Notes: generated by a model not told the origin, from the sequence alone. DNA of 64,000 bases from CAVQCX01 sp963711095 (GCA_963711095.1 CAVQCX010000008.1:195197-259196); one strand, 5' to 3'; shown: positions 36,614 through 45,237, counted from the stretch's first letter. Made by a program: numbers and translations.

Positions 36614-36699
36614 TCATTTAACATCCGTCATGCCGGAACTGTGCACGACGAATAAATGCTTACCTGATAGGGTGGGAATCATCGGGGAATGGGCCAATT

Positions 36700-37509
36700 A
36701 TGGATGCAGAACTTCTCAAAATAGCAAGCCAGGTTGCCGGGGTAGGTGGAATTGCGGTCGGCATGTTGATCTTAGTAATTCGCAAAATCGCAAATAAGAA
36801 CATGTTCAGATACCTGGGAAAGGACCATGCTTTCGGATTAATGCATGTTATTATAACAATTGCTTGTTCAGCCGCGGTTATTGGCGTTTCCGATTGGTTG
36901 TTTCTCGCGTATATGTCATCTAATAATGATCTTGGGAGGATTTCTTTGAGCGATTTCGCTATCGGCAAGACCGATGACGGCAGATTTCTTGAAGTAATGG
37001 TGAATAACACAACGTCACGAAACGTTGTCTTGTCCAGATTGATATACTCTCGTGGAGTGTCCACAGCCGAGATGCGATTAATCCCAATATGTTGCCTGTA
37101 TTGCATGCACGCGTGGTACGCGGTTCAGAATGGTACCATCACTTTAAATACACCAGGCACAAGATTGGACGAAACAATGTGGTATGTGAGCGCAGGAGCT
37201 GGAGGTAGAGAGTATGCCGGCAGGGTACACTATGCGCCTGGCTGCGAAGGCCCTCTCTTTGCCCAAGTCGAAATAAATATCTCAGTTGTCGCTTCTAAAA
37301 ATTCCATAACGAAGATTGGCGTTTTCCGGCGGGAAGAAGATGGGCATAAAAGCAAATTGGGTACGGATAATATAATGCTGGCTGGATCCGACGCGGATGA
37401 ACTGCTCGCCGAGAACGATAGTATTTGTATTTATCTTGGAATCGAAAATACACCTACTTTACAAAAGATCTGTCGGTCTGAACAGGAAGTCGGCGGAAGA
37501 TTATTGTAA
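36700..37509 (+). CDS. Hypothetical membrane protein of lower GC
   Basis: This 269-residue protein has two membrane helices at about 15-28 and 47-72 and then a soluble domain. Codons are far richer in A and T than those of neighbours (ATA, TTA, AAT, TGT are common), and the upstream region is AT-rich as well. This suggests horizontal acquisition. Cysteines cluster in PICCLYCMHAW near residue 128. I do not recognise a family. No partner gene of similar composition is adjacent, so it may be an isolated cargo gene. Confidence 0.7.
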   Translation: MDAELLKIASQVAGVGGIAVGMLILVIRKIANKNMFRYLGKDHAFGLMHVIITIACSAAVIGVSDWLFLAYMSSNNDLGRISLSDFAIGKTDDGRFLEVMVNNTTSRNVVLSRLIYSRGVSTAEMRLIPICCLYCMHAWYAVQNGTITLNTPGTRLDETMWYVSAGAGGREYAGRVHYAPGCEGPLFAQVEINISVVASKNSITKIGVFRREEDGHKSKLGTDNIMLAGSDADELLAENDSICIYLGIENTPTLQKICRSEQEVGGRLL

Positions 37510-37578
37510 CTCAACAAGCTGATACGCAAGTAAGAGATCCGAATCGCTGCGCGGCCCGGGGCACTATATTCGATCCAC

Positions 37579-38625
37579 TCAGCGACCGGCGCCGCCGGCC
37601 GCGTGGCGGGCTTGCTTGATCGCGTTTAACTTCGGCTGGACCTCTCTGTTGAAGTAGCTTTGGTCCAGCTTGATCAGTTCCCGCATGTCCCCTATCGCCT
37701 GCCGTTGCTTCCCCTGTTGCAGCAGCGCCATGGCCCGCAGCCCCAAGGCCAGTTTGCGGTTGTATTTGAAGTTGAGTGAGTCCTCCAGGCCCGCGGATTT
37801 GGGGGCCACGGCCCCCAGCACTTCAGAGGCGTCGGCAGCCGCCGCCTCATACTTCCCCAAGTCGTAGTAGGCCTGGGCGCGTTTGTCGAGCACATAGCCG
37901 CGACGGCTCATGCGGTGCGCCGAGTCCATGCTCGCCGCGTCCAGGGCCTTAAGCGCCGCGGTGTAATCTGCGATCGTCCCCGGCAGATCGCCTGCCTCTT
38001 GCCGGACGGAAGCCATCTCAATGTTCACCTCGGCCCGCTCTGCGTCATCAGGCGCCGTCTCTAGAAGGTGCGCGTACACCGCCAACGCGTTCCGGACCTC
38101 CGCCTTCGCCGCCCCCGGCCCGCTCTTGCGGCGGAGCTTCGCTGCTTTCTGTCGGTAAGCGTCGGCCAACTTGTGGGCATAGTCCCGGTTCTTGGGGTCA
38201 CGGGCGCTGGCTCGCTTGTAGAGGCCAATGCGGTCATCGGGGCTCATCTCCGTGACGAAGCCCACCTTAGCGATGATATCGAAGAAATCTCGGTCGCCTT
38301 CCTCGGTCCGTCCCATGAGCACTTCGGTTCTGGCCCGCTCGACGTAGATCCGCTCCAGATCGCTACCTGTTGATCCGAGCTTCGCCCCCTGGGACTCCAT
38401 GTACGCTATGACCTTGTCGTACTCACGGATCGCCGCCGCGTACTGCTTGCGCTGAGCCAGGGCTCGCGCCCGGTTGGGCTGCACATCGAAGAGGCGTGCG
38501 TCGCGGAAAATGCTGTCGCGCGACAGGGGCTCGTCCGCGTGCAACGACGCCGCTGGGGACAAAACAACGATCAAGGCGGCGATGCCGAATCGCCTTAGGA
38601 TGGTCATCCATCTGCAGGATTTCAT
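37579..38625 (-). CDS. Exported TPR-repeat protein
   Basis: From the ATG at 38625 the protein has 348 residues, a signal peptide ending near residue 31, and tetratricopeptide-like helical pairs: ALAQRKQYAAAIREYDKVI, AEVNIEMASVRQEAGDLPGT with IADYTAALKAL, and KRAQAYYDLGKYEAAAADA. TPR arrays mediate protein contacts; the partner is unknown. A longer open frame extends to 38769, but the chosen start places the signal sequence at the N-terminus. No operon partner is evident. Confidence 0.75.
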   Translation of the reverse strand: MKSCRWMTILRRFGIAALIVVLSPAASLHADEPLSRDSIFRDARLFDVQPNRARALAQRKQYAAAIREYDKVIAYMESQGAKLGSTGSDLERIYVERARTEVLMGRTEEGDRDFFDIIAKVGFVTEMSPDDRIGLYKRASARDPKNRDYAHKLADAYRQKAAKLRRKSGPGAAKAEVRNALAVYAHLLETAPDDAERAEVNIEMASVRQEAGDLPGTIADYTAALKALDAASMDSAHRMSRRGYVLDKRAQAYYDLGKYEAAAADASEVLGAVAPKSAGLEDSLNFKYNRKLALGLRAMALLQQGKQRQAIGDMRELIKLDQSYFNREVQPKLNAIKQARHAAGGAGR

Positions 38626-39016
38626 CTCGGTCTCGTTCCGGAGTGGACGCAGCTGCTCGTCGCGGCCGGCCCCCAATCCGACCTCGTCGCACCCGGGGAC
38701 GACCGCCAGCGGCTCGGAAACGAAGCCATCCACCCTTTTGCCACGACCATCCCCGTTTCCCCGGGGCAAAGCCGCTGTAACCCTGGTTTGGCGCGGCTGG
38801 GCGGCTCGCTGCCCGATTTCCGCAGCCTCGCCTCCAGTCTAACCCGGTCGAGCCTAGCGTCAAGGCTCTGGACCACGCGATCGCGGGTGGGCCCGGAGCT
38901 CGGACGGGTCACAAACCCCAAGCGGGGCGCGGTCACACCAGCCACCCGGCCTCAGCTTGCCAACCAATCCGTTGGCAACAGAATCGTCGGCAGCGTGCGG
39001 TTCGGGCCGGAAGCGG
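38626..39016. other. Intergenic, nothing recognised
   Basis: This lies between two genes of the same strand. GC-rich open frames on both strands lack support. Confidence 0.4.
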
Positions 39017-39700
39017 TCAACGGCGCTGCTCGGCGCGGGCGGGCGCGAACCGACGGACGAGCTCCGCGAGGGTGATAGTGTCGCGAAACTCCTGGGTGAG
39101 CTCCGTCCAGGGAGCCACCGCCACGAGCTCTCGGGGGACGAGGCGGTCCTCGGCAAAGACCACGATCCCGTTGTCGTCGGCAGGGTTCCCGAAGCCGTGC
39201 AGACCGTAGCGGACAAAGACACTCCGCAGGTCATCCAGACGCTTGAAGTGCTGCTCCCGACGTGGGGGCCAGCGTCCAAAGGCGTCGCCCTTCTCCCACG
39301 CCCCCACGTAGTGGTACCGAAGCAGCGCCACCAGCTCCGGCAGGGTGAGCCGCTTGTTCCGCGGGAGCACCTTCCACGGCGAATCCGTTAGGATCGTCCG
39401 GCCGAATTCGCGGACCAGCGACCGGATCGTCTTCGGGCCGGGCGGCAACGAGGCATCGAGTATCCGCGTGCCGGGCGCGATCTCCACCCGGAGGAGCGCT
39501 TGGCCGAAGAACAGCGCAACCCGGTGGTCGTTCGTGATGTATATCCCTCGCCCGAGGTTGCCGTCGCTCGCCACCCGCTCCCCGTCCGGACCCCGCGGGC
39601 GCCAGACCCGGAAGCCTTGTCTCAGAATCGACAGCGCCGCAGGGACGTCCGTCCCGTGGAAGTAGCCGCGGTTCGGGAGACGTAAGCACTCGGCATTCAC
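39017..39700 (-). CDS. ADP-ribosyltransferase-like (PARP-fold) protein
   Basis: This 227-residue cytoplasmic protein shows the order of motifs seen in small ADP-ribosyltransferase folds: YFHGT with His15, Gly16 and Thr17, then ALSILRQGFRV, GRGIYITNDHRVALFFG (Tyr54, residues 50-66), and a late strand NGIVVFAEDRLVPREL near 178-191, where the catalytic glutamate of PARP-type enzymes usually sits. The glutamate position appears to be Asp/Asn here, so activity is uncertain. The family transfers ADP-ribose from NAD to proteins, RNA or DNA. It stands alone, 480 bases from the peptide cluster. The fold assignment is by motif only. Confidence 0.5.
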   Translation of the reverse strand: MNAECLRLPNRGYFHGTDVPAALSILRQGFRVWRPRGPDGERVASDGNLGRGIYITNDHRVALFFGQALLRVEIAPGTRILDASLPPGPKTIRSLVREFGRTILTDSPWKVLPRNKRLTLPELVALLRYHYVGAWEKGDAFGRWPPRREQHFKRLDDLRSVFVRYGLHGFGNPADDNGIVVFAEDRLVPRELVAVAPWTELTQEFRDTITLAELVRRFAPARAEQRR

Positions 39701-40182
39701 GGTGATCTATTCTCGACAAAACCCTCGGTAACGGAGTCTTAATGGAAGTGGCATACGATGAGGAAGGGAGAATGCGACGAGGGTCTCACGGCCTGTATCC
39801 ATGAGATTGCGGAGGGCTTCATGGCGGCTACCGTCATGAGCAAGGGGACAATGCGCGAGCCCGATTGCCTCTGCTTCAAACCGCTGGCGGCGATGACACC
39901 GCCGGAAATCCGCACCCTGCGGCTGCCGAAGGTGCGAGCCGAAGCGCGCTCCGGCGCCGTCGTACGCCACAATGGACCTCATCAGCCATCGGAGCACCGC
40001 GCGAAGCGCCGACAAAGCTGCCCGCTGAAGCGGCGCGCGCTGCTGGCCGAGGACGGCCTCAATCGCCCTGGGGCGATCGAGCAGGGGCTCGGAAACACGG
40101 TCTTCAGGGCAGCACCATCGCCTTGCCAATACCCTAGCGCTGTGCTACGTATTATCCTACGGCGGTTCACGAGGAGCAAGCG
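39701..40182. other. Intergenic upstream of the peptide cluster
   Basis: Open frames on both strands run through it without support. The promoter of the Trp-X-Asn peptide cluster must be here; GTGCTACGTATTATCCT at about 40141 is AT-richer than its surroundings. Confidence 0.4.
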
Positions 40183-40606
40183 ATGGCTGACGACGATCCG
40201 CGGGAAGCTCGACGAGCTTCGCAAAGCTTTGGCCGAAGGCAGCATCGGTCGGCGAGGTTTCCTTCGCCGAGCCCTGACTCTCGGCGTCTCCGTGGCGGCG
40301 GCCTATGCCCTGCTGGGCGCGGCGGCCGGTGGCTGCGCTGCGGCGGTCCAGACCCGCGCCAATCTCGACGCGCTCGACCAGCAGCTTCAGGGCCAGCCAT
40401 CCGGCAAGGTCGTAGCGCCGCAACAGGACGCCGCTGCCGAAGCGTCTGGCGGCGACGTGAAGACGCGCATCGAGCGTCTGCGCGCGCGCTACGCCGAGGA
40501 GCGGTCGGGCGCCAGTCGGCCGCCGCGCACCCAGCTCGCCGACGACTGGGACAACTGGAACAACTGGGAAAACTGGAACAACTGGGACAATTGGGGGAAC
40601 GGCTAG
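40183..40606 (+). CDS. Putative RiPP precursor with TAT leader and six W-X-N motifs
   Basis: An ATG at 40183 has an excellent AGGAG six bases upstream, giving MADDDP. The open frame that carries the rest is one base off. It reads GKLDELRKALAEGS, then the twin-arginine motif GRRGFLRRA with a hydrophobic stretch (about 40247-40330), a charged spacer, and the C-terminus WDNWNNWENWNNWDNWGN followed by Gly and stop. One surplus base near 40199-40203 joins the two; 424 minus 1 is 141 codons, so 140 residues. The six contiguous Trp-X-Asn triplets are the type of motif that SPASM radical SAM enzymes convert to three-residue cyclophanes. The two following genes support this. The leader predicts folded export through the TAT system. 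Confidence 0.65.
40547..40600 (+). repeat. Core region: six tandem TGG-NNN-AAY codon triplets
   Basis: Nine-base units TGG GAC AAC, TGG AAC AAC, TGG GAA AAC, TGG AAC AAC, TGG GAC AAT and TGG GGG AAC follow one another without spacers and end two codons before the stop. The variable middle codon gives Asp, Asn, Glu, Asn, Asp and Gly. Confidence 0.9.
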
Positions 40607-40728
40607 ATCTGCCTTCGCCACGCCGGTGCCCAGGCTTCGTCCCGCGATTTCGCTCGATCCATGAGCGAGGGTAGGGCCTTGGTGGCTCGAGCGAAGTCGC
40701 ACCTGGCGGCAAAGCGGGTACGCTTTCC

Positions 40729-41613
40729 ATGAGATCCGGGCGCACGCGAGCGTCCGAGGCGCTTGCAGACCCAGCCGTTTGGGCCAGGCTGCGCTGCGGT
40801 ACGCGCGTCTTCCTCGACGATGCAGCGGCGGCCCGTGCGGGGCTGGCCGAGCGGCTGCGGCTGAGTGGCGGCACGCAGCGGCTGGAGGTCGAGGGCCAGC
40901 GCGGCACTAAGTACGAAAACGGCATCTTCGCCCCGCGCGACGACTGGCGAACGCCATCGCCGGCGGAGCTGGCGCTCATCGAGGGCAGCGGGTCCTGCAG
41001 CCCTGCCCACGATATCCGCGTGCTCGTCATACCCGAATGGCTGCAGCAGTTCTTCTGGGACCTCGACCTCGCACCGCTCATCGCGGGCGAGGGCTTCTCC
41101 GTGACCAGCGACGACCCGCTGTTCTACGCCTTCTGCCGCGAGGCGCAGGAGGCGCTGAGCGCCCTCGGCATCCCGGCGCGCAGGCTGACCGTACGCTTCC
41201 AGCGCGCGCGCAGCCGCTCGACCACGTTCGATCCCGAGCTCGCCACCTTCGTCGGCCTCCATGTCGACAATTTCGAGCGCCGCCCGATCGATACGCGCCA
41301 TCGCTCCTTCCCGCGCCTGGTGGTCAATCTCGGGCTCCAGCCGCGCAGCTTTGTCTTCATCAACCTGCCCCTGATCGAGCTTTTCGAGCCGAGCGGGATC
41401 GCGCGCACGGCGGAGACCTACCGCAAGTTCAGCTGGGCCTATCCGCTGGCGCACGCCTTCATGGCCGCCGCCCCGGACTATCCGGTCGTGCGCCTCGCGC
41501 TCGGCCCCGGCGAGGGCTACACCGCCCCGACGCAGGATCTCATCCACGACGGCTACACCTTGGACGGCGAGGGGATCGACGTCGTGCTCTCCGCATTTGT
41601 CGGCGACGGCTAA
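40729..41613 (+). CDS. Protein of unknown family with HxD...H pattern, possible RiPP oxygenase
   Basis: This 294-residue protein lies between the precursor and the radical SAM gene, eight bases from the latter, so it is surely part of the cluster. I do not recognise a named family. It has GLHVDNF with His178 and Asp180, then FPRLVVNLGLQPRSFVFINL on a probable beta-strand core, and later GYTAPTQDLIHDGYT with His273. His-X-Asp followed by a distal His about 95 residues on is the iron ligand pattern of cupin-fold Fe(II)/2-oxoglutarate oxygenases. That makes hydroxylation of the peptide a plausible job, but the 2-oxoglutarate-binding arginine is not obvious. It is soluble and has no signal peptide. 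Confidence 0.6.
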   Translation: MRSGRTRASEALADPAVWARLRCGTRVFLDDAAAARAGLAERLRLSGGTQRLEVEGQRGTKYENGIFAPRDDWRTPSPAELALIEGSGSCSPAHDIRVLVIPEWLQQFFWDLDLAPLIAGEGFSVTSDDPLFYAFCREAQEALSALGIPARRLTVRFQRARSRSTTFDPELATFVGLHVDNFERRPIDTRHRSFPRLVVNLGLQPRSFVFINLPLIELFEPSGIARTAETYRKFSWAYPLAHAFMAAAPDYPVVRLALGPGEGYTAPTQDLIHDGYTLDGEGIDVVLSAFVGDG

Positions 41614-41621
41614 CCCCCGCG

Positions 41622-42743
41622 ATGCCCGACCTGCCCCCTGCGCCTCCTGTCGGTCCGCTCTCGCTGCTTGTCGTGCAGCCAACGCCGTTCTGCAACATCA
41701 ACTGCGATTACTGCTACCTGCCCGATCGCAGCCACCGCGGCGTCATGGCGGAGGAGACGCTGCACGCGCTGTTTCGCGGCGTCTTCGCTTCCTCGATCGT
41801 GCACGGCCGGTTCTCCCTCATCTGGCACGCCGGCGAGCCGCTCGTGCTGCCGGTCGCCTTTTACGAGCGCGCCAACGCGATTCTGGCAGAGCACAACGCG
41901 GGCAAGGCCGAGGTTCGCACCAACTTCCAGAGCAACGGGCTGCTGATCACTGAGGAATGGTGCCGATTCTTCCGCGAGTCCGGGGCGCATGTCGGCATCA
42001 GCCTCGATGGCCCGCAGGATCTTCACGACCGCCACCGGCGCACGCGCAACGGCCGGGGCACCTTCGAGGGCGCAATGCGGGGCGTGCGCCGCCTGCAGGA
42101 GGCCGGAATCGAGCTCACCGCGATCTGCGTGCTGACGCGCGAGGCCCTGCTGCAGCCGCGCCGGATCTTCACTTTTTTCGCCGAGCTCGGCGTGCGGGAG
42201 GTGGGCTTCAACATCGAGGAGCTGGAGGGCACCCATACCTCTACCTCGGTCGGCTTCGAGGAGGCACGCGACCTCTACTATCGCTTTATGGACGAGATCA
42301 TGGCATTGCGCGAGGACAGCCCCATGCGCGTGCGCGAGCTGGAGCGATTCGGCGGCCTGCTGAAGCACGGGGCATCGCTGCAGATCGGGCCGCAATGCAC
42401 GCCGCTGCGCATCGTATCGGTCGACCACCGCGGGAACCTCTCGACCTTCTCGCCCGAGCTGTTGGGCATGCCCACCAAGACCTACGGGCCCCTCGTCTTC
42501 GGCAATGTCAGCGACGGCGGCATCGAGGACATGCTGTCGAACGCCACCTTCAAGGCGGTCCATGCCGACATCCGCGCCGGGGTCGACGCCTGCCGCGCCA
42601 CCTGCGGCTATTTCGACGTCTGCGGCGGCGGCGCTCCCGCCAACAAGCTGTTCGAGCGTGGTACCTTTTCCGCCACCGAGACGATCTACTGCCGCACCCA
42701 GATCCAGGCGCTCACCGACGTGCTGCTCGACCGTCTCGGCTGA
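41622..42743 (+). CDS. Radical SAM/SPASM peptide-modifying enzyme (cyclophane synthase-like)
   Basis: This 373-residue enzyme has the radical SAM cluster motif at Cys24, Cys28 and Cys31 in PTPFCNINCDYCYLP, the GGE-like loop IWHAGEPL near 70, and a C-terminal SPASM domain. The latter has QCTPLRIVSVDHRG, then DACRATCGYFDVCGGGAP and YCRTQIQAL, supplying the ligands of the auxiliary clusters. The N-terminal pattern and the C-terminal layout match the GrrM/XyeB/FxsB-type maturases that join the side chain of an aromatic residue to a residue two positions on. With the Trp-X-Asn precursor next door this is the expected activity. The ATG at 41622 is preferred; the frame is open much further upstream through the previous gene. 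Confidence 0.87.
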   Translation: MPDLPPAPPVGPLSLLVVQPTPFCNINCDYCYLPDRSHRGVMAEETLHALFRGVFASSIVHGRFSLIWHAGEPLVLPVAFYERANAILAEHNAGKAEVRTNFQSNGLLITEEWCRFFRESGAHVGISLDGPQDLHDRHRRTRNGRGTFEGAMRGVRRLQEAGIELTAICVLTREALLQPRRIFTFFAELGVREVGFNIEELEGTHTSTSVGFEEARDLYYRFMDEIMALREDSPMRVRELERFGGLLKHGASLQIGPQCTPLRIVSVDHRGNLSTFSPELLGMPTKTYGPLVFGNVSDGGIEDMLSNATFKAVHADIRAGVDACRATCGYFDVCGGGAPANKLFERGTFSATETIYCRTQIQALTDVLLDRLG

Positions 42744-42822
42744 CGCGCGCTGCGGGCGTCAGGCGCAGTCAGTTCGTGGGATAGTAGTCGACGCTCTCGA
42801 TCTTGTTGTCCTCGCATTTGAA

Positions 42823-43091
42823 CCTAGGAGCCTGTCGGACTTTGGATGTCCTACTGCGGAAAATCGGATATCGGCCGGATTTCCCGCTCGATCTCGTCAA
42901 ATAGAGCCCGCTATTCTCCTCAATCGAGCGAAAAATCCGTCTCGATCCCGCTTTCCCTCGCTACGGACCCCAAAGTCCGACAGGCTCCTAGAAACGGCAG
43001 TTGACCGCTCCGAACAGCGATCGAGTGATGGGTTGGACCAAGGTTATTGACAAACTCGATACTCACCCATTGGGTGATCGCCGCTTCTAGG
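42823..43091. mobile_element. MITE family 2, copy 3, interrupted by MITE family 1
   Basis: The outer ends CCTAG(AAACGGCAGTTGA) at 42823 and GCCGCTTCTAGG ending at 43091 are flanked by TTGAA at 42818-42822 and 43092-43096. Without the nested 160 bp element and its 4-base duplication the copy is 105 bp, with a small internal deletion relative to copy 1. The remaining sequence to 43438 holds no gene. Confidence 0.9.
42828..42987. mobile_element. MITE family 1, copy 2, nested in MITE family 2
   Basis: This is a 160 bp copy nearly identical to 18237-18396, with the same GAGCCTGTCGGACTTTGG inverted ends. CTAG is duplicated at 42824-42827 and 42988-42991; it came from CCTAGAA, the end of the family 2 element. 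The order of insertion is therefore family 2 first, family 1 second. Confidence 0.92.
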
Positions 43092-43438
43092 TTGAAGGGC
43101 TCGCCCATGGAGGCGTCCCAAAACTGGATCTCGCCGATTACACAGGGGCCGCTGGGCCTGGCGACGCCCGAGATATCCAGCGGGCGTTGATCACGTGCCC
43201 GTTGGACGTTCCCCGTTATTCCCGAAGCCCTCCTTTCAGGTGAGGAGCACGATCGCTTGCGATCGCCGTCGGTATAGTCATCGACCGATGATCATCCGCC
43301 GGCCGTCGATCGCGCGCAGCGTCTCCCGGGCGCCGGCCACGAACGCCGCCGCTGGCCCGCGTGAAACGGGCGCGCGGAGGCGCGTGTTTCAGTGACTGGG
43401 CTCCCATGGCATAGTGCAGCTTTGAAGGAGATCCCGTG

Positions 43439-43900
43439 ATGCGTTTGCTTCCAGCGGCCTGTGTCGGCCTGATCCTGGCGACAGGGGTGAGCCTCCACGG
43501 CCATGCCGGCGTCCAACGGACGGTTTCGGGTGCCGAGCAGGGCACGTCTTACGAACAGCGAATGATCGACAAGGTCCGTGACGCCGTGGACGCCCTGCGC
43601 GACACGTTGGCGGAACAGTCTCCGCAACTCCAGGAGAAAATGCGTCCCCTGTTGCGCAAAGTCAACGGCGAGGCCGAACAATACGTCGGCTCAATCAAAG
43701 CGTACATCGTCGCGCGAGACGACTACTACAACAACTTCAAGGGGCGGGACAACGACGCAAACACGCAGGCACGTCGGGAGCTGTACGAAGCAGGCCGCAC
43801 CATGCGCGTCGAGGAACGGGACTATTACGAAGCCACGGCCGACTATCTCCAAGCGTATAGCAAAGCCCGGCGAGAGGAGCGCCTCAAGAGCTCCGGATGA
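43439..43900 (+). CDS. Small exported helical protein, 153 aa
   Basis: The ATG at 43439 follows AAGGAG by eight bases. A signal peptide covers about residues 1-23. The mature protein is charged and helical (YEQRMIDKVRDAVDALRD and EQSPQLQEKMRPLLRK, then KAYIVARDDYYNNF), suggesting a periplasmic coiled-coil protein. Family unknown. It is convergent with the next gene. Confidence 0.7.
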   Translation: MRLLPAACVGLILATGVSLHGHAGVQRTVSGAEQGTSYEQRMIDKVRDAVDALRDTLAEQSPQLQEKMRPLLRKVNGEAEQYVGSIKAYIVARDDYYNNFKGRDNDANTQARRELYEAGRTMRVEERDYYEATADYLQAYSKARREERLKSSG

Positions 43901-43980
43901 GCCGAAGGGCGGTGGGGCAGGCGCTCCGCCGGGAAGTAGCTCTGGCTGCAATCGGGTCGATTCGTCGTGCGTGCTGTCGA

Positions 43981-44823
43981 CTACCTGCCGGCCCTTGAGC
44001 TCGCCCTCGGGTAGGTCAGGCGCGTTGTGAGTTTTACCGTCCGATATCGACCGTTCAGATCCATGAGCTTGTTGACGGTAAAGGAATCGCGGCCGTTGGG
44101 ACCACGGTGAACCACGCCCCACACGTGCTTGTAATAAGGATTGTCCTTGGTGTTCGTGGTCGGGCCATCGACGACGTTGCCATCCTTGTAGGCCTTGCCA
44201 TTCTGATCGGGGATGCGGATATCCACTCGAATCTGTCGGGTGACCTGCTGCGGCACCTTCACCGGTTTTCCCTGGATATTGCCGGTTTTGTAAATGGTGA
44301 TTTGCGTGGGCACATAGACGGCGCCCACCTTGATTCCGGATCTTGTGGTCTTGGACGTCTTGGCCTTGAGCGGCTTTCGCTTCGGGGGGTGGCCGGTCTT
44401 CGCGCCGGGAATCGCGACCGGTTTGTAGTTGTAGTATCCGTCATCGGGGCCACCAGTGGTATTGTAGGTATCTTGCTTGGCGCCGCCTTTCAGAAACGGA
44501 CCGTCTTCTCTTTCCCAGCAGATGACATAACCGGGCCGGCAACTGCTGCCACAATCATACAGCTGGTGCATGAACACGGGAGGCTCGTTCGGGCCACTAA
44601 CGCGCTTGCCCAACTCCTCGGCCCGGATATAGATGGGCGATCCGCTATGACTGCGGGAAGGCAGGCGCTCGTCACATTGGGTCGAAGCGGGGCCGTTGCT
44701 GTCGTAGGCGTCGGAGCCGGTCGCGCCAGGACCGCTGGAATGGAATTCGTCGGCCATGGCGGTCCCGTTGCCGATCAAGATGAGACAGGCGAGCGCTTGC
44801 AAGACGCGATTGAGCCGTTTCAC
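43981..44823 (-). CDS. Exported hypothetical protein, 280 aa
   Basis: A GTG at 44823 behind GGGGAT starts a good signal peptide (VKRLNRVLQALACLILIG, cleavage after AMA). The mature part has cysteines in DCGSSCRPGYVICWE, a Lys/Thr-rich stretch near residues 145-170 (KRKPLKAKTSKTT), and a C-terminal beta-rich region. I recognise no family. Longer upstream frames lack a signal sequence. It is divergent from the gene at 45238, with 414 bases between them. Confidence 0.65.
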   Translation of the reverse strand: MKRLNRVLQALACLILIGNGTAMADEFHSSGPGATGSDAYDSNGPASTQCDERLPSRSHSGSPIYIRAEELGKRVSGPNEPPVFMHQLYDCGSSCRPGYVICWEREDGPFLKGGAKQDTYNTTGGPDDGYYNYKPVAIPGAKTGHPPKRKPLKAKTSKTTRSGIKVGAVYVPTQITIYKTGNIQGKPVKVPQQVTRQIRVDIRIPDQNGKAYKDGNVVDGPTTNTKDNPYYKHVWGVVHRGPNGRDSFTVNKLMDLNGRYRTVKLTTRLTYPRASSRAGR

Positions 44824-45237
44824 GGCGGGGATCCCCTGAACACTTTCAAGTCCGTACCGATCATAGCCACCACCACCGCATATTGCGAATCCATCGCGTC
44901 GACCAGGGGAAAGGATCCGCGGATGGTGGCAACCTGGGCGCGCTGGCCCTCCCCATGAGTCTCGAGCCAGGAACGCTTGACCAGATGCCCCGCGGCCGAT
45001 TCCACCCACCTGGACTTGAGAATAGCGAACGAGGCCGGAATGTCAAAACGGGCGAGTGGGCCAAAACACCGATAGACCAGACGCCGACGCGCTGGCCGCC
45101 CGGTCTTCAGTTGTCCACGGGGCCAATTCTCAACTAACATGACTAAGCGATCATGTGGTCAGGGCCGGTGGGTCGAGGGCCTCGAAGTTGCGCGGCGCAG
45201 GACGCCACTTTGGCGACGCCATTGTGGGGAACCGAAG
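44824..45237. other. Intergenic, divergent promoter region
   Basis: Promoters for the two flanking divergent genes must lie here. No gene or binding motif is recognised. Confidence 0.4.

Noticed and set aside
40183..40674. 163-codon frame from the ATG at 40183 read without a shift
   Set aside because: After the first residues it becomes Arg/Ser/Pro-rich noise, whereas the neighbouring frame carries the TAT motif and Trp-X-Asn core.
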